64,000 bases of DNA, from NCBI RefSeq assembly GCF_018388425.1, contig NZ_CP074406.1, positions 2,604,001 to 2,668,000 on the forward strand. The letters run 5' to 3'. This document shows positions 40,721-51,307 of this stretch, in pieces; positions within the stretch are counted from its first letter, which is position 1, and each line of letters opens with the position of its first letter. A model generated the notes under the pieces. That model was not told the origin of the DNA. It made no database searches and was given only the letters and a program-made list of their open reading frames with translations. Source of the stretch: Nocardioides faecalis. Its GTDB lineage: Bacteria; Actinomycetota; Actinomycetes; Propionibacteriales; Nocardioidaceae. The translations under genes were made by a program, and so were the position numbers.

Positions 40721-41638
40721 TCACCAGCTGCCGGGCAGGTCCTCGCCGTACCAGTGCTCGATGAGCGAGCGGCTGATCGAGACACCGCCGGGCAGCACCA
40801 GCGTGCCCTCGTGGGTGGCGCGGCGGATCTGCTCGCGGGTGTACCACCCGGCCTCGACCACGTCGTCGTCCTCGAGCCGGATCTCCTCGCTCAGCGCCCG
40901 GCCGTGGAAGCCGAGCATGAGGCTGGCCGGCAGCGGCCACGGCTGGTTGCCGAAGTAGGTGACCTCCCCGACGACGACCGCCGTCTCCTCGGCGACCTCG
41001 CGGCGTACGGCGTCCTCCAGCGACTCCCCCGGCTCGCAGAACCCGGCGAGCGTGGAGAACCGGCCCTCGGGCCATGCGGGATGGCGGCCGAGCAGGCAGC
41101 GCTCGTCCTCGCTGCCGGGCTCGCCGGCGGTGATCAGCATGATCACCGCGGGGTCGGAGCGGGGGAACTGCACCTTGCCGCAATCGGCGCAGACGAGCTC
41201 ATGTCCGGCGGCCCGCGCGGACAGCGCGCCGCCGCAGCGGGGGCAGAACCGGTGCGCCCAGTGCCACTCGGCCAGCCCGAGGGCGTGGAAGGCCAGCGGC
41301 GCCTGCCGGGCGCCGTCGCCGCCGAGCAGGGGCAGCAGGCCGCGCAGCGGCAGCCAGGCCCCGTCCGCGTCCTCGTCGCGGGCCAGCGCGGCGTCGGCGA
41401 TGACCGCCCACCAGGTGGTGCCGTCGCGCTCGCCGAGCAGCACCCGCACGCCCTCGGGTGCCTCCTCGGGGCGCACCCACTCCAGGCCCTCGGGGCTGGA
41501 GCGCACCCTGGTGCCCGCGACGACCAGTACCCGGCTGCCCTCGTCGGCCAGGCGTGCCTGCAGCGCCGTGTCGTCGTCGCGCAGCAGCCCGAGCCGGTCG
41601 TGCGGGTCGGCGGCCAGACGCTCGTGCGGGTAGGTCAC
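40721..41638 (-). CDS. nudC: NAD(+) diphosphatase / NADH pyrophosphatase NudC
   Basis: The 305-aa enzyme cleaves NADH to NMNH and AMP and can remove NAD caps from RNA. It has a zinc ribbon (FCPRCGG...CADCGK), a perfect Nudix box (GFCEPGESLEDAVRREVAEE) and the NudC signature QPWPLPASLM. The GTG start at 41638 overlaps the adnB stop by four bases. Confidence 0.96.
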   Translation of the reverse strand: MTYPHERLAADPHDRLGLLRDDDTALQARLADEGSRVLVVAGTRVRSSPEGLEWVRPEEAPEGVRVLLGERDGTTWWAVIADAALARDEDADGAWLPLRGLLPLLGGDGARQAPLAFHALGLAEWHWAHRFCPRCGGALSARAAGHELVCADCGKVQFPRSDPAVIMLITAGEPGSEDERCLLGRHPAWPEGRFSTLAGFCEPGESLEDAVRREVAEETAVVVGEVTYFGNQPWPLPASLMLGFHGRALSEEIRLEDDDVVEAGWYTREQIRRATHEGTLVLPGGVSISRSLIEHWYGEDLPGSW

Positions 41639-44600
41639 GGGCCGAGACTAAGCAACGACTCCACGCCCTCACGGCCGGGCAGGTCGTCGTGCACCACGAG
41701 CCGACCGGTCCGCACGTAGTAGAACGCTGCCCTGACCCGGGCGAGGTCGAGGCCGTGCAGCTCCGCCCAGGCGAGCCGGTAGAGCGCGAGCTGGAGCGGC
41801 TCGGCGTCCTGGCGGTCGCCGGTCTTCCAGTCCACGACCAGCACGGAGCCGTCGGGCTCGTCGTACACGGCGTCGATGCGGCCGCGCACCACCTGCTGGC
41901 CACCGTCGGGGTGGTGCAGCACCAGCGAGAACGGCGCCTCGACCGCGGCGGGCACCCGCGAGCCGAACGGACCGTCCTCGAAGGCGGCGATGAGCTCCTT
42001 GAGGTCGGCGTCGTCCTCGATCCCCGCGTCGCCGCGCCCGGCGAGCTCGTCGGGGTCGAACAGTCCCTGCTGGCCGAACCGGGTCTCCACCCAGGCGTGG
42101 AACCGGGTCCCGAACCGCGCCGCCGGGGCCGGCGGCTTGGGCATCGGGCGGGCCAGCTCGCGGGCGAACTCGTCGGGGGCGTCGCGCAGCCGGGCCAGCG
42201 CGGTCGCCGACAGCGACGGCGGCAGCGCCACCTGGATCTCCGCGCTGCGCTCCGCGCGGGCCTCGGTGAGCAGCCGCTCGATCTCCTGGTCCCAGTCCGC
42301 CACGCGGGCGGCCTCGACGATGTCGAGCTCGGGGTCCGCGGCGTCTGGGTCGGCGGCCCGCACCCGCGCCGCGGCCTCGAGCCGGCGGGCGGTCTCAGCG
42401 CCGATGCCGGGCACCGGCCACGGCCGGGACGGGTCCTCGGCGTCCAGCGGGTTGGCCGCACCCCTCTCCGGCTTGTCCCGCCACTCCACCGGCTCCTCCC
42501 AGCGCTCGCAGAGCTCGCGGATGGTGGCCTGGAAGGACGACGGACCGTAGGCGCTCTTCCGGTTGCCCCAGAGGAACGAGGTCACCCACAGCTCGTGCGC
42601 GGGCCGGGTGAAGGCGACGTAGCCGAGGCGCAGCTCCTCCTGCGCCTCGTGCGCCTTGGTGTCGGCGCGGTAGGCGTCCAGCGCCGCCTTGTCGTGCCCG
42701 GCCAGCTGCGGCAGGTCCGCCGCGTCGCCACGCAGCGGAGCCGGCAGCACGCACGGCGAGGAGGTCCACAGCGAGCGGCCCTGGGTGCTGGGGAATCGGC
42801 TCTCCCCCACACCGACGCAGAACACGGTGGCCCACTCCAGGCCCTTCGAGCGGTGCACGGTGAGCAGCTTGACCGAGTCGGCCTCCGAGGGAGTGGCGAC
42901 CTCCAGGCCGTTGCCGGCCTCGTCCTCGGCGGTCAGCCACGCGATCAGTGCCGGCAGGGACACGTCGCCGTCCACGGCCTGGAAGTCCGCGACCGCCTTG
43001 ACGAACAGGTCGAGGTTCTCCCGTCGGGCCGGCGCCGCCTCGCTCACCGCGGCGGCGAGCTCGACGTCGACGCCGGTCACGTCGACGATGCGGCGGACCA
43101 GGTCGAGCAGCGGCTCGCCCACCGCCGCACGCAGCATCCGCAGCTCGTCGCGCAACAGACCGAACCGCTCCAGCGCCTCCGGCGAGTACGGCGCCTCCCC
43201 CGGATCGGCCAGCGCGTCGTCGAGGCACGGGATCTCGGCGGGGTCGATGCCGTCGGCGATCGCCACGAGCTGCTCGTGCAGCGTCGCGGAGGCGTCGTCA
43301 CGACCGCTGCGACCGGCGAGCGCGAACGCCCGCTCCGCCAGCAGCCGCAGGTCGCGCGGACCGACCGCCCAGCGCGGCCCGGCGAGCAGGCTGAGCAGGG
43401 AGGCGTTGTCGGTGACGTCCTGCACGAGCTTCAGCGTGGCCACCACGGTGGCGACCTCCGGCAGCCGGACCAGGCCGGAGAGCCCGACGATCTCCACGGG
43501 GATGCCGGCTGCGGTGAGCGCGTCGAAGACGGCCTCGCCGTGCTGGTTGTCCCGGCTGAGCACGGCGATCTCGGCCCACGACGTGCCGCCGTCGTGGGTG
43601 GCACGGACCTGCTCGGCGAGCCAGGCCAGCTCGTCTCGGTTCGTCTCGAAGACCTTGACGCGCACCGCGCCCGGCGCGCTCGAGCCGTGCTGCAGCATCG
43701 CGACCTTGTCACCGTAGGTCTCCATGAGCGGGGCGGCCAGGGCGTTGGCGACGTCGAGGATGCGGGTGTCGGAGCGCCGGTTGACCGTCAGCGGCAGCAC
43801 CGGCACGGCGCTGCCGTCGGCGGTGGGGAACACGTCGGGGAAGTTGATGATGTTGGAGACCGAGGCGCCGCGCCAGCCGTAGATGGCCTGGTTGGGGTCG
43901 CCGACCGCCATCACCGGGTGGCCTTCGCCGAAGAGCCGGGACAGCAACGTGGCCTGCGCGACCGAGGTGTCCTGATACTCGTCGAGCAGCACCACCTTGA
44001 ACCGCTCGCGCTCGATCCGGCCGACCTCGGGCTGCTCGCTGGCCAGCCTCGCTGCGAGCGCGATCTGGTCGCTGAAGTCCATCAGCCCCAGGTCCGACTT
44101 GAGCCTCCGGTACGACGCCACCAGCCCCATCAGCTCGGCGCGCCGGTCGATCACGTCGATCGCCTTGCGGACCGCGTCGACGTAGGTCTTGCGGTTCTTC
44201 TCGGCGGCCTCGGCTGCGAGGGCGCGCTCGAACGAGCGGCGCTCCTCGGCGTCGAACGCCAGGACCCGGGCGGGCGTGACGAGGTGCTCGCTCATCGACC
44301 CGTCGAGGGTGAGCAGGTTCTGGATGACGGTCGGCGGGTGGTCGGAGAGCTTCTCGACCGGACCGTCGTAGCGGTCCACGGCGCGGGCGCCCAGCTGGTA
44401 GCGGGCGGCGTCGGTGATCACCCGGGTGTCGGGCTCGTGGCCGATCCGCAGGCCGTGGTCGACCAGCAGCCCGGCGGCGTAGGCGTTGTAGGTGGCCACC
44501 GTCGGCTCGAGGACCTCCTCGTCGTCGGCGGTGTGCTTGAGGTCGAGGGCGCCGGCGTCGCTGAGCACCTTGCGGATGCGTTGGCGCAGCTCGGCGGCGG

Positions 44601-44898
44601 CCTTGGTGGTGAAGGTGAGCCCGAGGATCTCCTCGGGACGCACCTGGCCGGTGAGGACGAGGTAGACGACGCGGGCTGCCATCAGGGTGGTCTTGCCGGA
44701 GCCGGCGCCGGCGATCACCACCACCGGTGAGAGCGGGGCCGTGATGGCGCGCCACTGCTCGGGGCTCGGTGGGAACTTCGCGCGCATCGCGCGCTGGAGC
44801 TCCTCGGGGGTGCGGATCTCACGCGTGCGGACGACGTCGGGCCCCTCGGCCGGGGCGGAGGTAGGGAACAGCTGGTCCTGGTCCTCGGGCCGGGTCAT
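41635..44898 (-). CDS. adnB: helicase-nuclease subunit AdnB
   Basis: The 1087-aa protein combines an SF1A helicase (GAGSGKT, LLDEYQDTS, GDPNQAIYGWRGAS, TVHRSKGLEWATVF) with a C-terminal RecB-like nuclease (VLVVDWKTGDRQDAEPLQLALY, shown here as its central part). With AdnA it forms the actinobacterial end-resecting motor that replaces RecBCD. ATG 44898 overlaps the adnA stop (ATGA). Confidence 0.93.
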   Translation of the reverse strand: MTRPEDQDQLFPTSAPAEGPDVVRTREIRTPEELQRAMRAKFPPSPEQWRAITAPLSPVVVIAGAGSGKTTLMAARVVYLVLTGQVRPEEILGLTFTTKAAAELRQRIRKVLSDAGALDLKHTADDEEVLEPTVATYNAYAAGLLVDHGLRIGHEPDTRVITDAARYQLGARAVDRYDGPVEKLSDHPPTVIQNLLTLDGSMSEHLVTPARVLAFDAEERRSFERALAAEAAEKNRKTYVDAVRKAIDVIDRRAELMGLVASYRRLKSDLGLMDFSDQIALAARLASEQPEVGRIERERFKVVLLDEYQDTSVAQATLLSRLFGEGHPVMAVGDPNQAIYGWRGASVSNIINFPDVFPTADGSAVPVLPLTVNRRSDTRILDVANALAAPLMETYGDKVAMLQHGSSAPGAVRVKVFETNRDELAWLAEQVRATHDGGTSWAEIAVLSRDNQHGEAVFDALTAAGIPVEIVGLSGLVRLPEVATVVATLKLVQDVTDNASLLSLLAGPRWAVGPRDLRLLAERAFALAGRSGRDDASATLHEQLVAIADGIDPAEIPCLDDALADPGEAPYSPEALERFGLLRDELRMLRAAVGEPLLDLVRRIVDVTGVDVELAAAVSEAAPARRENLDLFVKAVADFQAVDGDVSLPALIAWLTAEDEAGNGLEVATPSEADSVKLLTVHRSKGLEWATVFCVGVGESRFPSTQGRSLWTSSPCVLPAPLRGDAADLPQLAGHDKAALDAYRADTKAHEAQEELRLGYVAFTRPAHELWVTSFLWGNRKSAYGPSSFQATIRELCERWEEPVEWRDKPERGAANPLDAEDPSRPWPVPGIGAETARRLEAAARVRAADPDAADPELDIVEAARVADWDQEIERLLTEARAERSAEIQVALPPSLSATALARLRDAPDEFARELARPMPKPPAPAARFGTRFHAWVETRFGQQGLFDPDELAGRGDAGIEDDADLKELIAAFEDGPFGSRVPAAVEAPFSLVLHHPDGGQQVVRGRIDAVYDEPDGSVLVVDWKTGDRQDAEPLQLALYRLAWAELHGLDLARVRAAFYYVRTGRLVVHDDLPGREGVESLLSLGP

Positions 44899-47800
44899 CG
44901 TTCCACCACCGATCCGGGGCTGCGCACCGGGCACAGCGCGACGAAGCCGCAGTCACGGCACTGGTCGCCGGCGACGGCGGGGAAGGTCTCCTCCCGCAAC
45001 AGCCGGGCGACCGAGGCGATCCGCTCGCGCAGCGCGGTGCGCTCGGGACCGTCCGCGGTGTGTGCCGCCTGCTCCTGCCGGACCACGTCGGCGGCGCCGT
45101 CCTCGAGGCCGAGCTGGATCAGCTCCGCGCCGCCGGAGGTCAGGCCGGTGAGGTCCTCGTCGGGTCGGTCGAGGGCGCCGGCGTCGACGGCGAGCTGGTA
45201 GAGCGCGAGCTGGACGTGGTCGCGCACGGCAGGCCCGCTGGGCTTGTTGCGGCCGGTCTTGAGGTCGACCACGACCACCCGGCCGTCCCCGTCGAGCTCC
45301 ACGCGGTCGGCGTAGCCGTTGATCCGCACCTGGGCGCCGTCGTCCATGGCGATGACGGCGGAGAACCGGGCCTCGGTGGCCAGCAGCCGGCGCGGGTTGC
45401 GCTCGTGCCAGGCGAGGAACCGGGCCAGGGCGGCCTGCACGCGCCGGTGCTCGCGCTCCTTGGACCACGGCGTGCGGAAGTCGAGGCGGTCCCACACCCG
45501 GTCGACCTCGGTCATCAGCGCGTCCAGGTCGGGCTCGGCGGAGCCGTCGGCGACGCGCTCGGCGAGAGCGTGCACGAGCTGGCCGATGTTGGCCGACTGG
45601 TGGCTGCGCACCACGCCGCCGGCCTCCTTCTCCAGGAACCACCGCGTCGGGCAGGCCGCGATCGCATCGAGGACGCTGGCCGAGATCGGCACGGGCTTGT
45701 CGGGCTCGCGCAGCGGCGCCTCCGACTCGCTGCGGGCGCGGGTGCCCCACCACGTCGCGGGGTCGGCGGCGGGGACGAGCGGGCGGCGCCCGGCCCGCTC
45801 CGCAGCGAGACGGGCGAGCCGGGTGGCGGCGGCCTGCCGCAGCGGCTCAGGTGCCTCGGGGTCGGCGACCGTGCGCCGCAGCTCGGCGACCAGGCCGGGC
45901 AGCGACAGCGGCCGCGGCGGGCGTCCGGAGACCGCGCGGATGTGGTCGCGGTCAGGCACGATCTCCTCGAGGAACCGCGACGGCTGCTCGCCGTCGTCGT
46001 CGGGTGAGGCCACCGCCGTCACGAACAGCCGCTCTCGGGCGCGGGTGCAGGCCACGTAGAACAGCCGACGCTCCTCGGCGAGCAGCTCGCGCGCGGTCAC
46101 CGCGGGCACCACGACGCCGGACCCGATCCGATCCGCCTGCAGCAGCGTGGCACGGCGGCGCAGGTCCGGCCACCCGCCGTCCTGCACGTGCGCGACCACC
46201 ACCAGGCGCCACTCCAGGCCCTTGCTGCGGTGCGCGGTGAGCAGCCGCACGGCGGCACCGCGCGCGCCACGGTCGGCGAGCGTGTCGGCGGGGATCTCCT
46301 GCTGCACCAGGGTGTCGAGGAACGCGGCGACGGCGAGGTGCTCGCGGCGCTCGGACACCCGGGCGGCGACGTCGAAGAGCGCGCACACCGAGTCCAGGTC
46401 GCGGTGCGCCCGGCGGGCAGCGCCACCGCCCGTCTCCACCGACCGGCGCAGCCGGTGTGGCCACCCGGTGCCCGACCACAGGGTCCACAGCAGGTCCTCG
46501 GCGCTGACACCGGCCTCGACCTGCGCCCGGGCGCGGGCCAGCAGCGCCGCCAGGGCGCGGGCCCGCTCGACCTCGATCCCCCCGGTGAGGCCGTCGAGAT
46601 GGCCGGCGTCGACGACAGCGAGCCGGATCAGCTCGCGCGAGCTGCGCGGGGTGCCACCGTGGACCTGGGCGGCGTCCTTCTCCCGGGCGCGCAGGGCACG
46701 GGCGAGACGACGTACGTCGCCGGCGTCGAGACCGCCGAGCGGCCCCGTGAGCAGGGCCTCGGCTCGTCCGGCGTCGACGAACCCGACATCGGCGTGATCG
46801 CTGACCTCCAGGTTCACCGCGGCGCGCATGGCCTCCAGGAGCGGCAGCACGGCGGGGTCGCGCACCAGCGGCACCTCGTCGCTGGCGACCTCGACCGGCA
46901 CCCCGGCCGCACCGAGGGCACGGCGCAGGCCGCCGATGCTGGCCCGGCCCGAGCGCACCAGCACCGCCATCTCGTCCCAGCCGATGCCCTGCTCGAGGTG
47001 GGCGCGGCGCAGGATGTCGGCGAGGTGGTCGGCCTCCGCGCGCTCGGTGTCGAAGGTGAGCACCTCGACCCGGCCGGCGCCGTGCGGTCCGGGCGCGCAG
47101 TCCGGGGACAGGAAGGCCTCGCGGGCGCCGGCGGGGATGGTTCCCGGCAGCCCGATCCGGCCGGCGACACGCTGCGCGGCGGTCAGGATGCGGGGGCCGA
47201 AGCGCCGGGTGGTCCGCAGCGCGACCACGTCGCCGGGACGGCCGTCGGCGTGCGGGAATTGGGTGGGGAACTCGAGGATGCCGCGGACCTCGGCGCCGCG
47301 GAAGGCGTAGATGGACTGGTGCGGGTCGCCGACCGCGACCAGGTCGCGCCCGCCGCCGGCGATCGCCTGCAGCAGCGCCACCTGGCCGGGGTCGGTGTCC
47401 TGGTACTCGTCGACGAAGACGTGCCGGAACTGCTGCCGCAGCTCGTCGCGGTGCACCTGCGCCTCGATCACCGCGCGCCGGATGAGGTCGGCGTAGTCGG
47501 TGGCGCCGAGGCTGTCCAGGGAGTCGAGGTACTGCTCGAGGAAGAGTCCGGCGGCGACGTACTCCTCGATGCCCTCGGCCTCGCCGAGCTCGCGCAGCTC
47601 GTGGCCGTCCATGCCCTTCTCCCGGGCGCGGGCGAGCACCGCGTGCACCTCGCGGGCGAATCCCCGGGTCTGCCGGGCGCGGTGGAACCGCTCCGGCCAG
47701 CGCACCGACTCGGGGTGGTCGGCGAGCAGCTCGCGCAGCACCACGTCCTGCTCGGGGGCCGACAGCAGCCGCAGGGGCGCCTCGTAGAGCTCGGTCGGCG

Positions 47801-48146
47801 CATAGCGACGGACCAGTGCGTAGGCGAAGGAGTGGAAGGTCGAGCTCAGCTGCGCACCGGTGGTGCGGCCCAGGCGGGCGCTGATCCGGTCGCGGAGCTG
47901 GTCGGCGGCCTTGCGCGAGAAGGTGAGCGCGAGCACCTCGTCGGGGTGGGCACCGCGCTCCTCGATCCGCTCGACGATGGCCTCCACCAGCGTCGTGGTC
48001 TTGCCGGTGCCCGGACCCGCCAGCACCAGCAACGGCCCACCGGGGTGCTCCACCACCCGGCGCTGGTGCTCGTCGAGCCGCGGCACCGCCGCACCGGACG
48101 GCGCGGGCGCGAACCGGTAGCTCACCTGGGGGCTGGGCTTTTCCAC
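44895..48146 (-). CDS. adnA: helicase-nuclease subunit AdnA
   Basis: The 1083-aa partner of AdnB has Walker A GPGTGKTTT, VDEYQDTDPG, GDPHQSIYAFRGAE, TAHRSKGLEW and a nuclease domain (VVVVDLKTGRNK). The C-terminus holds clustered cysteines (QCRDCGFVALCP) with a distant Cys (IAACPTRWF), matching the iron-sulphur nuclease fold of AdnA. GTG 48146 follows GAGGTGA. It is first in an adnA-adnB-nudC operon. Confidence 0.93.
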   Translation of the reverse strand: MEKPSPQVSYRFAPAPSGAAVPRLDEHQRRVVEHPGGPLLVLAGPGTGKTTTLVEAIVERIEERGAHPDEVLALTFSRKAADQLRDRISARLGRTTGAQLSSTFHSFAYALVRRYAPTELYEAPLRLLSAPEQDVVLRELLADHPESVRWPERFHRARQTRGFAREVHAVLARAREKGMDGHELRELGEAEGIEEYVAAGLFLEQYLDSLDSLGATDYADLIRRAVIEAQVHRDELRQQFRHVFVDEYQDTDPGQVALLQAIAGGGRDLVAVGDPHQSIYAFRGAEVRGILEFPTQFPHADGRPGDVVALRTTRRFGPRILTAAQRVAGRIGLPGTIPAGAREAFLSPDCAPGPHGAGRVEVLTFDTERAEADHLADILRRAHLEQGIGWDEMAVLVRSGRASIGGLRRALGAAGVPVEVASDEVPLVRDPAVLPLLEAMRAAVNLEVSDHADVGFVDAGRAEALLTGPLGGLDAGDVRRLARALRAREKDAAQVHGGTPRSSRELIRLAVVDAGHLDGLTGGIEVERARALAALLARARAQVEAGVSAEDLLWTLWSGTGWPHRLRRSVETGGGAARRAHRDLDSVCALFDVAARVSERREHLAVAAFLDTLVQQEIPADTLADRGARGAAVRLLTAHRSKGLEWRLVVVAHVQDGGWPDLRRRATLLQADRIGSGVVVPAVTARELLAEERRLFYVACTRARERLFVTAVASPDDDGEQPSRFLEEIVPDRDHIRAVSGRPPRPLSLPGLVAELRRTVADPEAPEPLRQAAATRLARLAAERAGRRPLVPAADPATWWGTRARSESEAPLREPDKPVPISASVLDAIAACPTRWFLEKEAGGVVRSHQSANIGQLVHALAERVADGSAEPDLDALMTEVDRVWDRLDFRTPWSKEREHRRVQAALARFLAWHERNPRRLLATEARFSAVIAMDDGAQVRINGYADRVELDGDGRVVVVDLKTGRNKPSGPAVRDHVQLALYQLAVDAGALDRPDEDLTGLTSGGAELIQLGLEDGAADVVRQEQAAHTADGPERTALRERIASVARLLREETFPAVAGDQCRDCGFVALCPVRSPGSVVER

Positions 48147-48210
48147 GCGCTCACCTCATCACGACGACCCGACGGAACCGTCGGGTGGTGCCGCTGCGGG
48201 TGTCGCGGCC

Positions 48211-48615
48211 TCACACGAGGGTGAAGTCGGCGAAGTCGAAGCCCGGCGAGACCAGGCAGCTGACGAGCGCGTCGCGGTCGCTGACCAGGGTGCGCTGCCA
48301 CACGTCGGCGGGCACCAGGCCCTGGGGCGACTCGGGCCCGACGACCAGCCGGTCCCCCGGCTCGGGCACCGCTCCGCGGCCGCCGAGCTCGACGGTGACC
48401 GTGCCCTCGTGGGCCAGCCAGGTCTCGTCGGAGCGCACCCGGTGCCAGGCGGAGCTCTCGCCGGCCGGCAGCAGGAAGTAGATCAGGGTCGCGGTGGGCC
48501 GCACCCGGCCGTCGGGCAGGGTCACGGTGACGGGCGAGGCCCAGGTCTGTCGGTACCAACCACCCTCGGGGTGCGGCTCGAGGCCCAGCTCCACGGCACG
48601 CGCAGGTCGCAACAT
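48211..48615 (-). CDS. cupin domain protein (DUF985, cupin_5)
   Basis: The 134-aa protein shows HPEGGWYRQTW, TLIYFLLPAGESSAWHRVRSDE (partly listed) and SPGFDFADF, the signature of the cupin_5 family. Several relatives are sugar-epimerase-like but function is uncertain. ATG 48615 gives the family's usual N-terminus. Confidence 0.92.
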   Translation of the reverse strand: MLRPARAVELGLEPHPEGGWYRQTWASPVTVTLPDGRVRPTATLIYFLLPAGESSAWHRVRSDETWLAHEGTVTVELGGRGAVPEPGDRLVVGPESPQGLVPADVWQRTLVSDRDALVSCLVSPGFDFADFTLV

Positions 48616-48731
48616 GCGCCAAGTCTGCCGGGGTGGGACGACGGCGGCAGGCATCGGCTGAGTACCGGTACTCAGTGCGGTTGAGTGCACACCCGCTGCT
48701 GCCGACGCGCGCGGTCCGGCTTGATGGCCTC

Positions 48732-51287
48732 ATGAGATACGCCGATCCCGCCGTGTGCCCCGAGTGCCGCTCCCCGATCGCCAGCGGAGTGCCGGTCTGC
48801 CCGACCTGCCGGCTGCTGGTGCGCCACCCGCTCGCCGTCGACCTGTTCCGCACACTGCGGCGCGCCGACACCCTGCTCGGTGAGCTGCGCACGGCGAGCG
48901 ACGCCTTCCACTCCGGCGCCCTCGCCCGCGCCTCCGTGCCCGCCGCCGCGTCGGCCCGCACCTCTCCCGCCGCCGGGGGTGTCGCGGGCCCGGTCGCCGC
49001 GACGCCGAGCGGGCCGCCCACACCGCCGTCCGCACCCCCGTCCGCACCCCCGTCCGCACCCCCGGCCGCACCCCCGGCCGCAGTGCCCGCCCCGCCCGCC
49101 CGCACGGGCGTGGCGATGACGTCGGTGCCCAAGATCCTGCTCGGCCTCGGAGCGCTGTGCCTGCTGGTCGCCGCGGCCGTGTTCCTCGCGGTCTCCTGGT
49201 CGACGCTCGGCGTCGGCGGCCGTACGGCGGTCCTGGCGGGCTTCACCGTCCTGAGCGGTGCGGGCGCGCTGGGCCTGCAGCGCGCCGGCCTCCGGATCGC
49301 GGCGGAGTCGCTGTCGGTGGTCTCGCTCGGCCTGCTCGGGCTCGACCTGACCGGGGCGGGTGCCGCCGGCTGGTTGGGCGACATCGGCCCCGGCGGCACC
49401 GCCCTGGCCAGCGGTGTCGTGGTGGCCCTCGCAGGCCTCGGTCTGAGCCTGGTGCGTCCGCCGCGAGGGTCGCGGCTGTCCGCTCCGCAGGTGGTCGCTG
49501 CCGTCGCCGTGCTGGTGGCCTACCTGGGAGCGGTGCGGGTGAGCGGTGACTGGTTGGCGCCGAGCCACGTGCTGACGGCGTGGGGTGTCGTGGCGTTCCT
49601 CGGGGCGCGGCGTCTCGCGATGCCGCTGCTGGGCCGGTGCCAGGTCGCGGTGGCCGCGTTCTGCTGGACGCTCGGTGCCGCGGTGGCCGGGTTCCGAGTG
49701 GTGGCCGAGCCCACGCTGCACGAGCTCTGGATCGACGGCTCCGGGTGGTCGCTGCTGCTGAGCGGCGCCGCGCTGCTGGCGCCGGGAGCGCTGCTGGCCC
49801 GCCGGGACCTGCTGGTCGCAGGCGCCAGCGGCGCGGCCCTGGTCCTCACCGGCGTGCTCACCGCACCCAGCCTCGACGAGGGCCTGGGTGTGCTCGGCAT
49901 CGTCGCGCTGGCCGTCACGGCGGCGTGGGTGGTCGCGCTCGCCGTGCTGCCGGCGCCGTGGCGCGGGGTGGCGCTGGCTCCGTCCGCCATGGGCAACCTG
50001 GTGCTGCTGGTGCTGGGGTCGTGGACGGCCCTGCTCGCTCTGGACCGCTGGGCCGCGATCGGCGTGCTGTTGGAGCGCGACCTGGGCATCACGCTGCGCG
50101 GTCCGGAGCCGGTGGCCGAGCCGTTGCTGCTGGTGCCCTCCCTGCTCGTCGTGGTGGCCTGGACCGCACTCGTCACCACGGGGCGCCGGCCGTCTCAGCG
50201 CGCCGGGTGGCTCGGCGCCGCCGGCGTCGTGGCCGGCCTGGGCGCCGCCGCCACCCTCGCGTCGTACGACGTGGCGCTGGCGCTGCCCGTCACGGTGCTC
50301 CTGTGCGTGGCGCTCGGCACGGGCGCCGTGGCACTGGGCCGGCGCGGCCCGACGGCGGACGCGAGCGCGTGGCTGGCCGTCACGCTGGCGGGCGCGGCAG
50401 GCGTCGCGGCGCTGCCCAGCGCTCCGCTGACGATGCTCGTGGCCGGTGCGGCCACGGTGCTGGCGCTGGTCCTGGCCACCGCCGACCCCCGGGGCGCGAC
50501 CGCGGCCGGCAGTGTCGCAGCCGCGCCGCTGCTGGCGATGGCGACCACGGGCGCGATCCTCACCACCGGCGCGAGCACAGCCTGGTTGGCGATCCCCGTC
50601 CTCGTGGCCCTCGGCGTGCTGGCGCTGGCGTTGGCGCGACCCACCGTCGAGCTGCCCGCCGCGGTGGTGGCGGTGCTCTGGCTGCCCATCTCGTTGCCGG
50701 CCGTGACGGACCTGGGCGGGTTCGTGGCGCTGTGGCTGACGGTGGCGGGCTCGGTCCTGGCCGCAGCGGCCGTGATCCACCCGCATCGTCGCGACTGCGG
50801 CTGGGCCGGCGGCGCGCTGCTGCTGCTGGCGTGCTGGGTGCGCCTGGTGGACCTGGAGGTCACCGCCCCCGAGGCCTACACGTTGCCGCTGGCCGCCGCC
50901 CTGCTGGGCCTGGGCGCGTGGCGGCTGCACGTGTCCGCGGCCACCGGCACCCTCCAGGCACTGCTGCCGGGCCTGCTGGTGGGCACCGTGCCGTCGCTGC
51001 TGTGGGTGCTGGCGGACCCGGTCTCGCTGCGGGCCCTGGCGCTGGGCGCGGCATGCCTGGCGCTCACCGTGGGCGGCGCGGCGCTGCGCTGGAGCGCGCC
51101 GCTGGCGGTCGGCGCCGGCATCGGGGCGGCCCTGGTGCTGCGGGAGCTGGGTCCCTACGCCGGCGAGGTGCCGAAGTGGGTGTGGATCGGCCTGGCCGGG
51201 GCGCTGCTGACCGTCGTCGGCATCACCTGGGAGCGCCGCCTCGACGAGGTCCGTCGGGCTGCGGGCCGGCTGGGCCGGCTGCGCTGA
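48732..51287 (+). CDS. large polytopic membrane protein with N-terminal zinc ribbon (SCO7613-like)
   Basis: The 851-aa protein has an N-terminal zinc ribbon (CPECRSPIASGVPVCPTC), a Pro/Ala-rich linker and then about 20 or more hydrophobic segments through to the C-terminus. The layout fits the family annotated by the SCO7613 C-terminal domain; function is unknown. ATG 48732 starts just before the zinc ribbon. The linker is built from 12-bp DNA repeats (CCGTCCGCACCC) near 49026-49082. Confidence 0.8.
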   Translation: MRYADPAVCPECRSPIASGVPVCPTCRLLVRHPLAVDLFRTLRRADTLLGELRTASDAFHSGALARASVPAAASARTSPAAGGVAGPVAATPSGPPTPPSAPPSAPPSAPPAAPPAAVPAPPARTGVAMTSVPKILLGLGALCLLVAAAVFLAVSWSTLGVGGRTAVLAGFTVLSGAGALGLQRAGLRIAAESLSVVSLGLLGLDLTGAGAAGWLGDIGPGGTALASGVVVALAGLGLSLVRPPRGSRLSAPQVVAAVAVLVAYLGAVRVSGDWLAPSHVLTAWGVVAFLGARRLAMPLLGRCQVAVAAFCWTLGAAVAGFRVVAEPTLHELWIDGSGWSLLLSGAALLAPGALLARRDLLVAGASGAALVLTGVLTAPSLDEGLGVLGIVALAVTAAWVVALAVLPAPWRGVALAPSAMGNLVLLVLGSWTALLALDRWAAIGVLLERDLGITLRGPEPVAEPLLLVPSLLVVVAWTALVTTGRRPSQRAGWLGAAGVVAGLGAAATLASYDVALALPVTVLLCVALGTGAVALGRRGPTADASAWLAVTLAGAAGVAALPSAPLTMLVAGAATVLALVLATADPRGATAAGSVAAAPLLAMATTGAILTTGASTAWLAIPVLVALGVLALALARPTVELPAAVVAVLWLPISLPAVTDLGGFVALWLTVAGSVLAAAAVIHPHRRDCGWAGGALLLLACWVRLVDLEVTAPEAYTLPLAAALLGLGAWRLHVSAATGTLQALLPGLLVGTVPSLLWVLADPVSLRALALGAACLALTVGGAALRWSAPLAVGAGIGAALVLRELGPYAGEVPKWVWIGLAGALLTVVGITWERRLDEVRRAAGRLGRLR

Positions 51288-51307
51288 GCACCCGGCGTGC
51301 ACCCGGC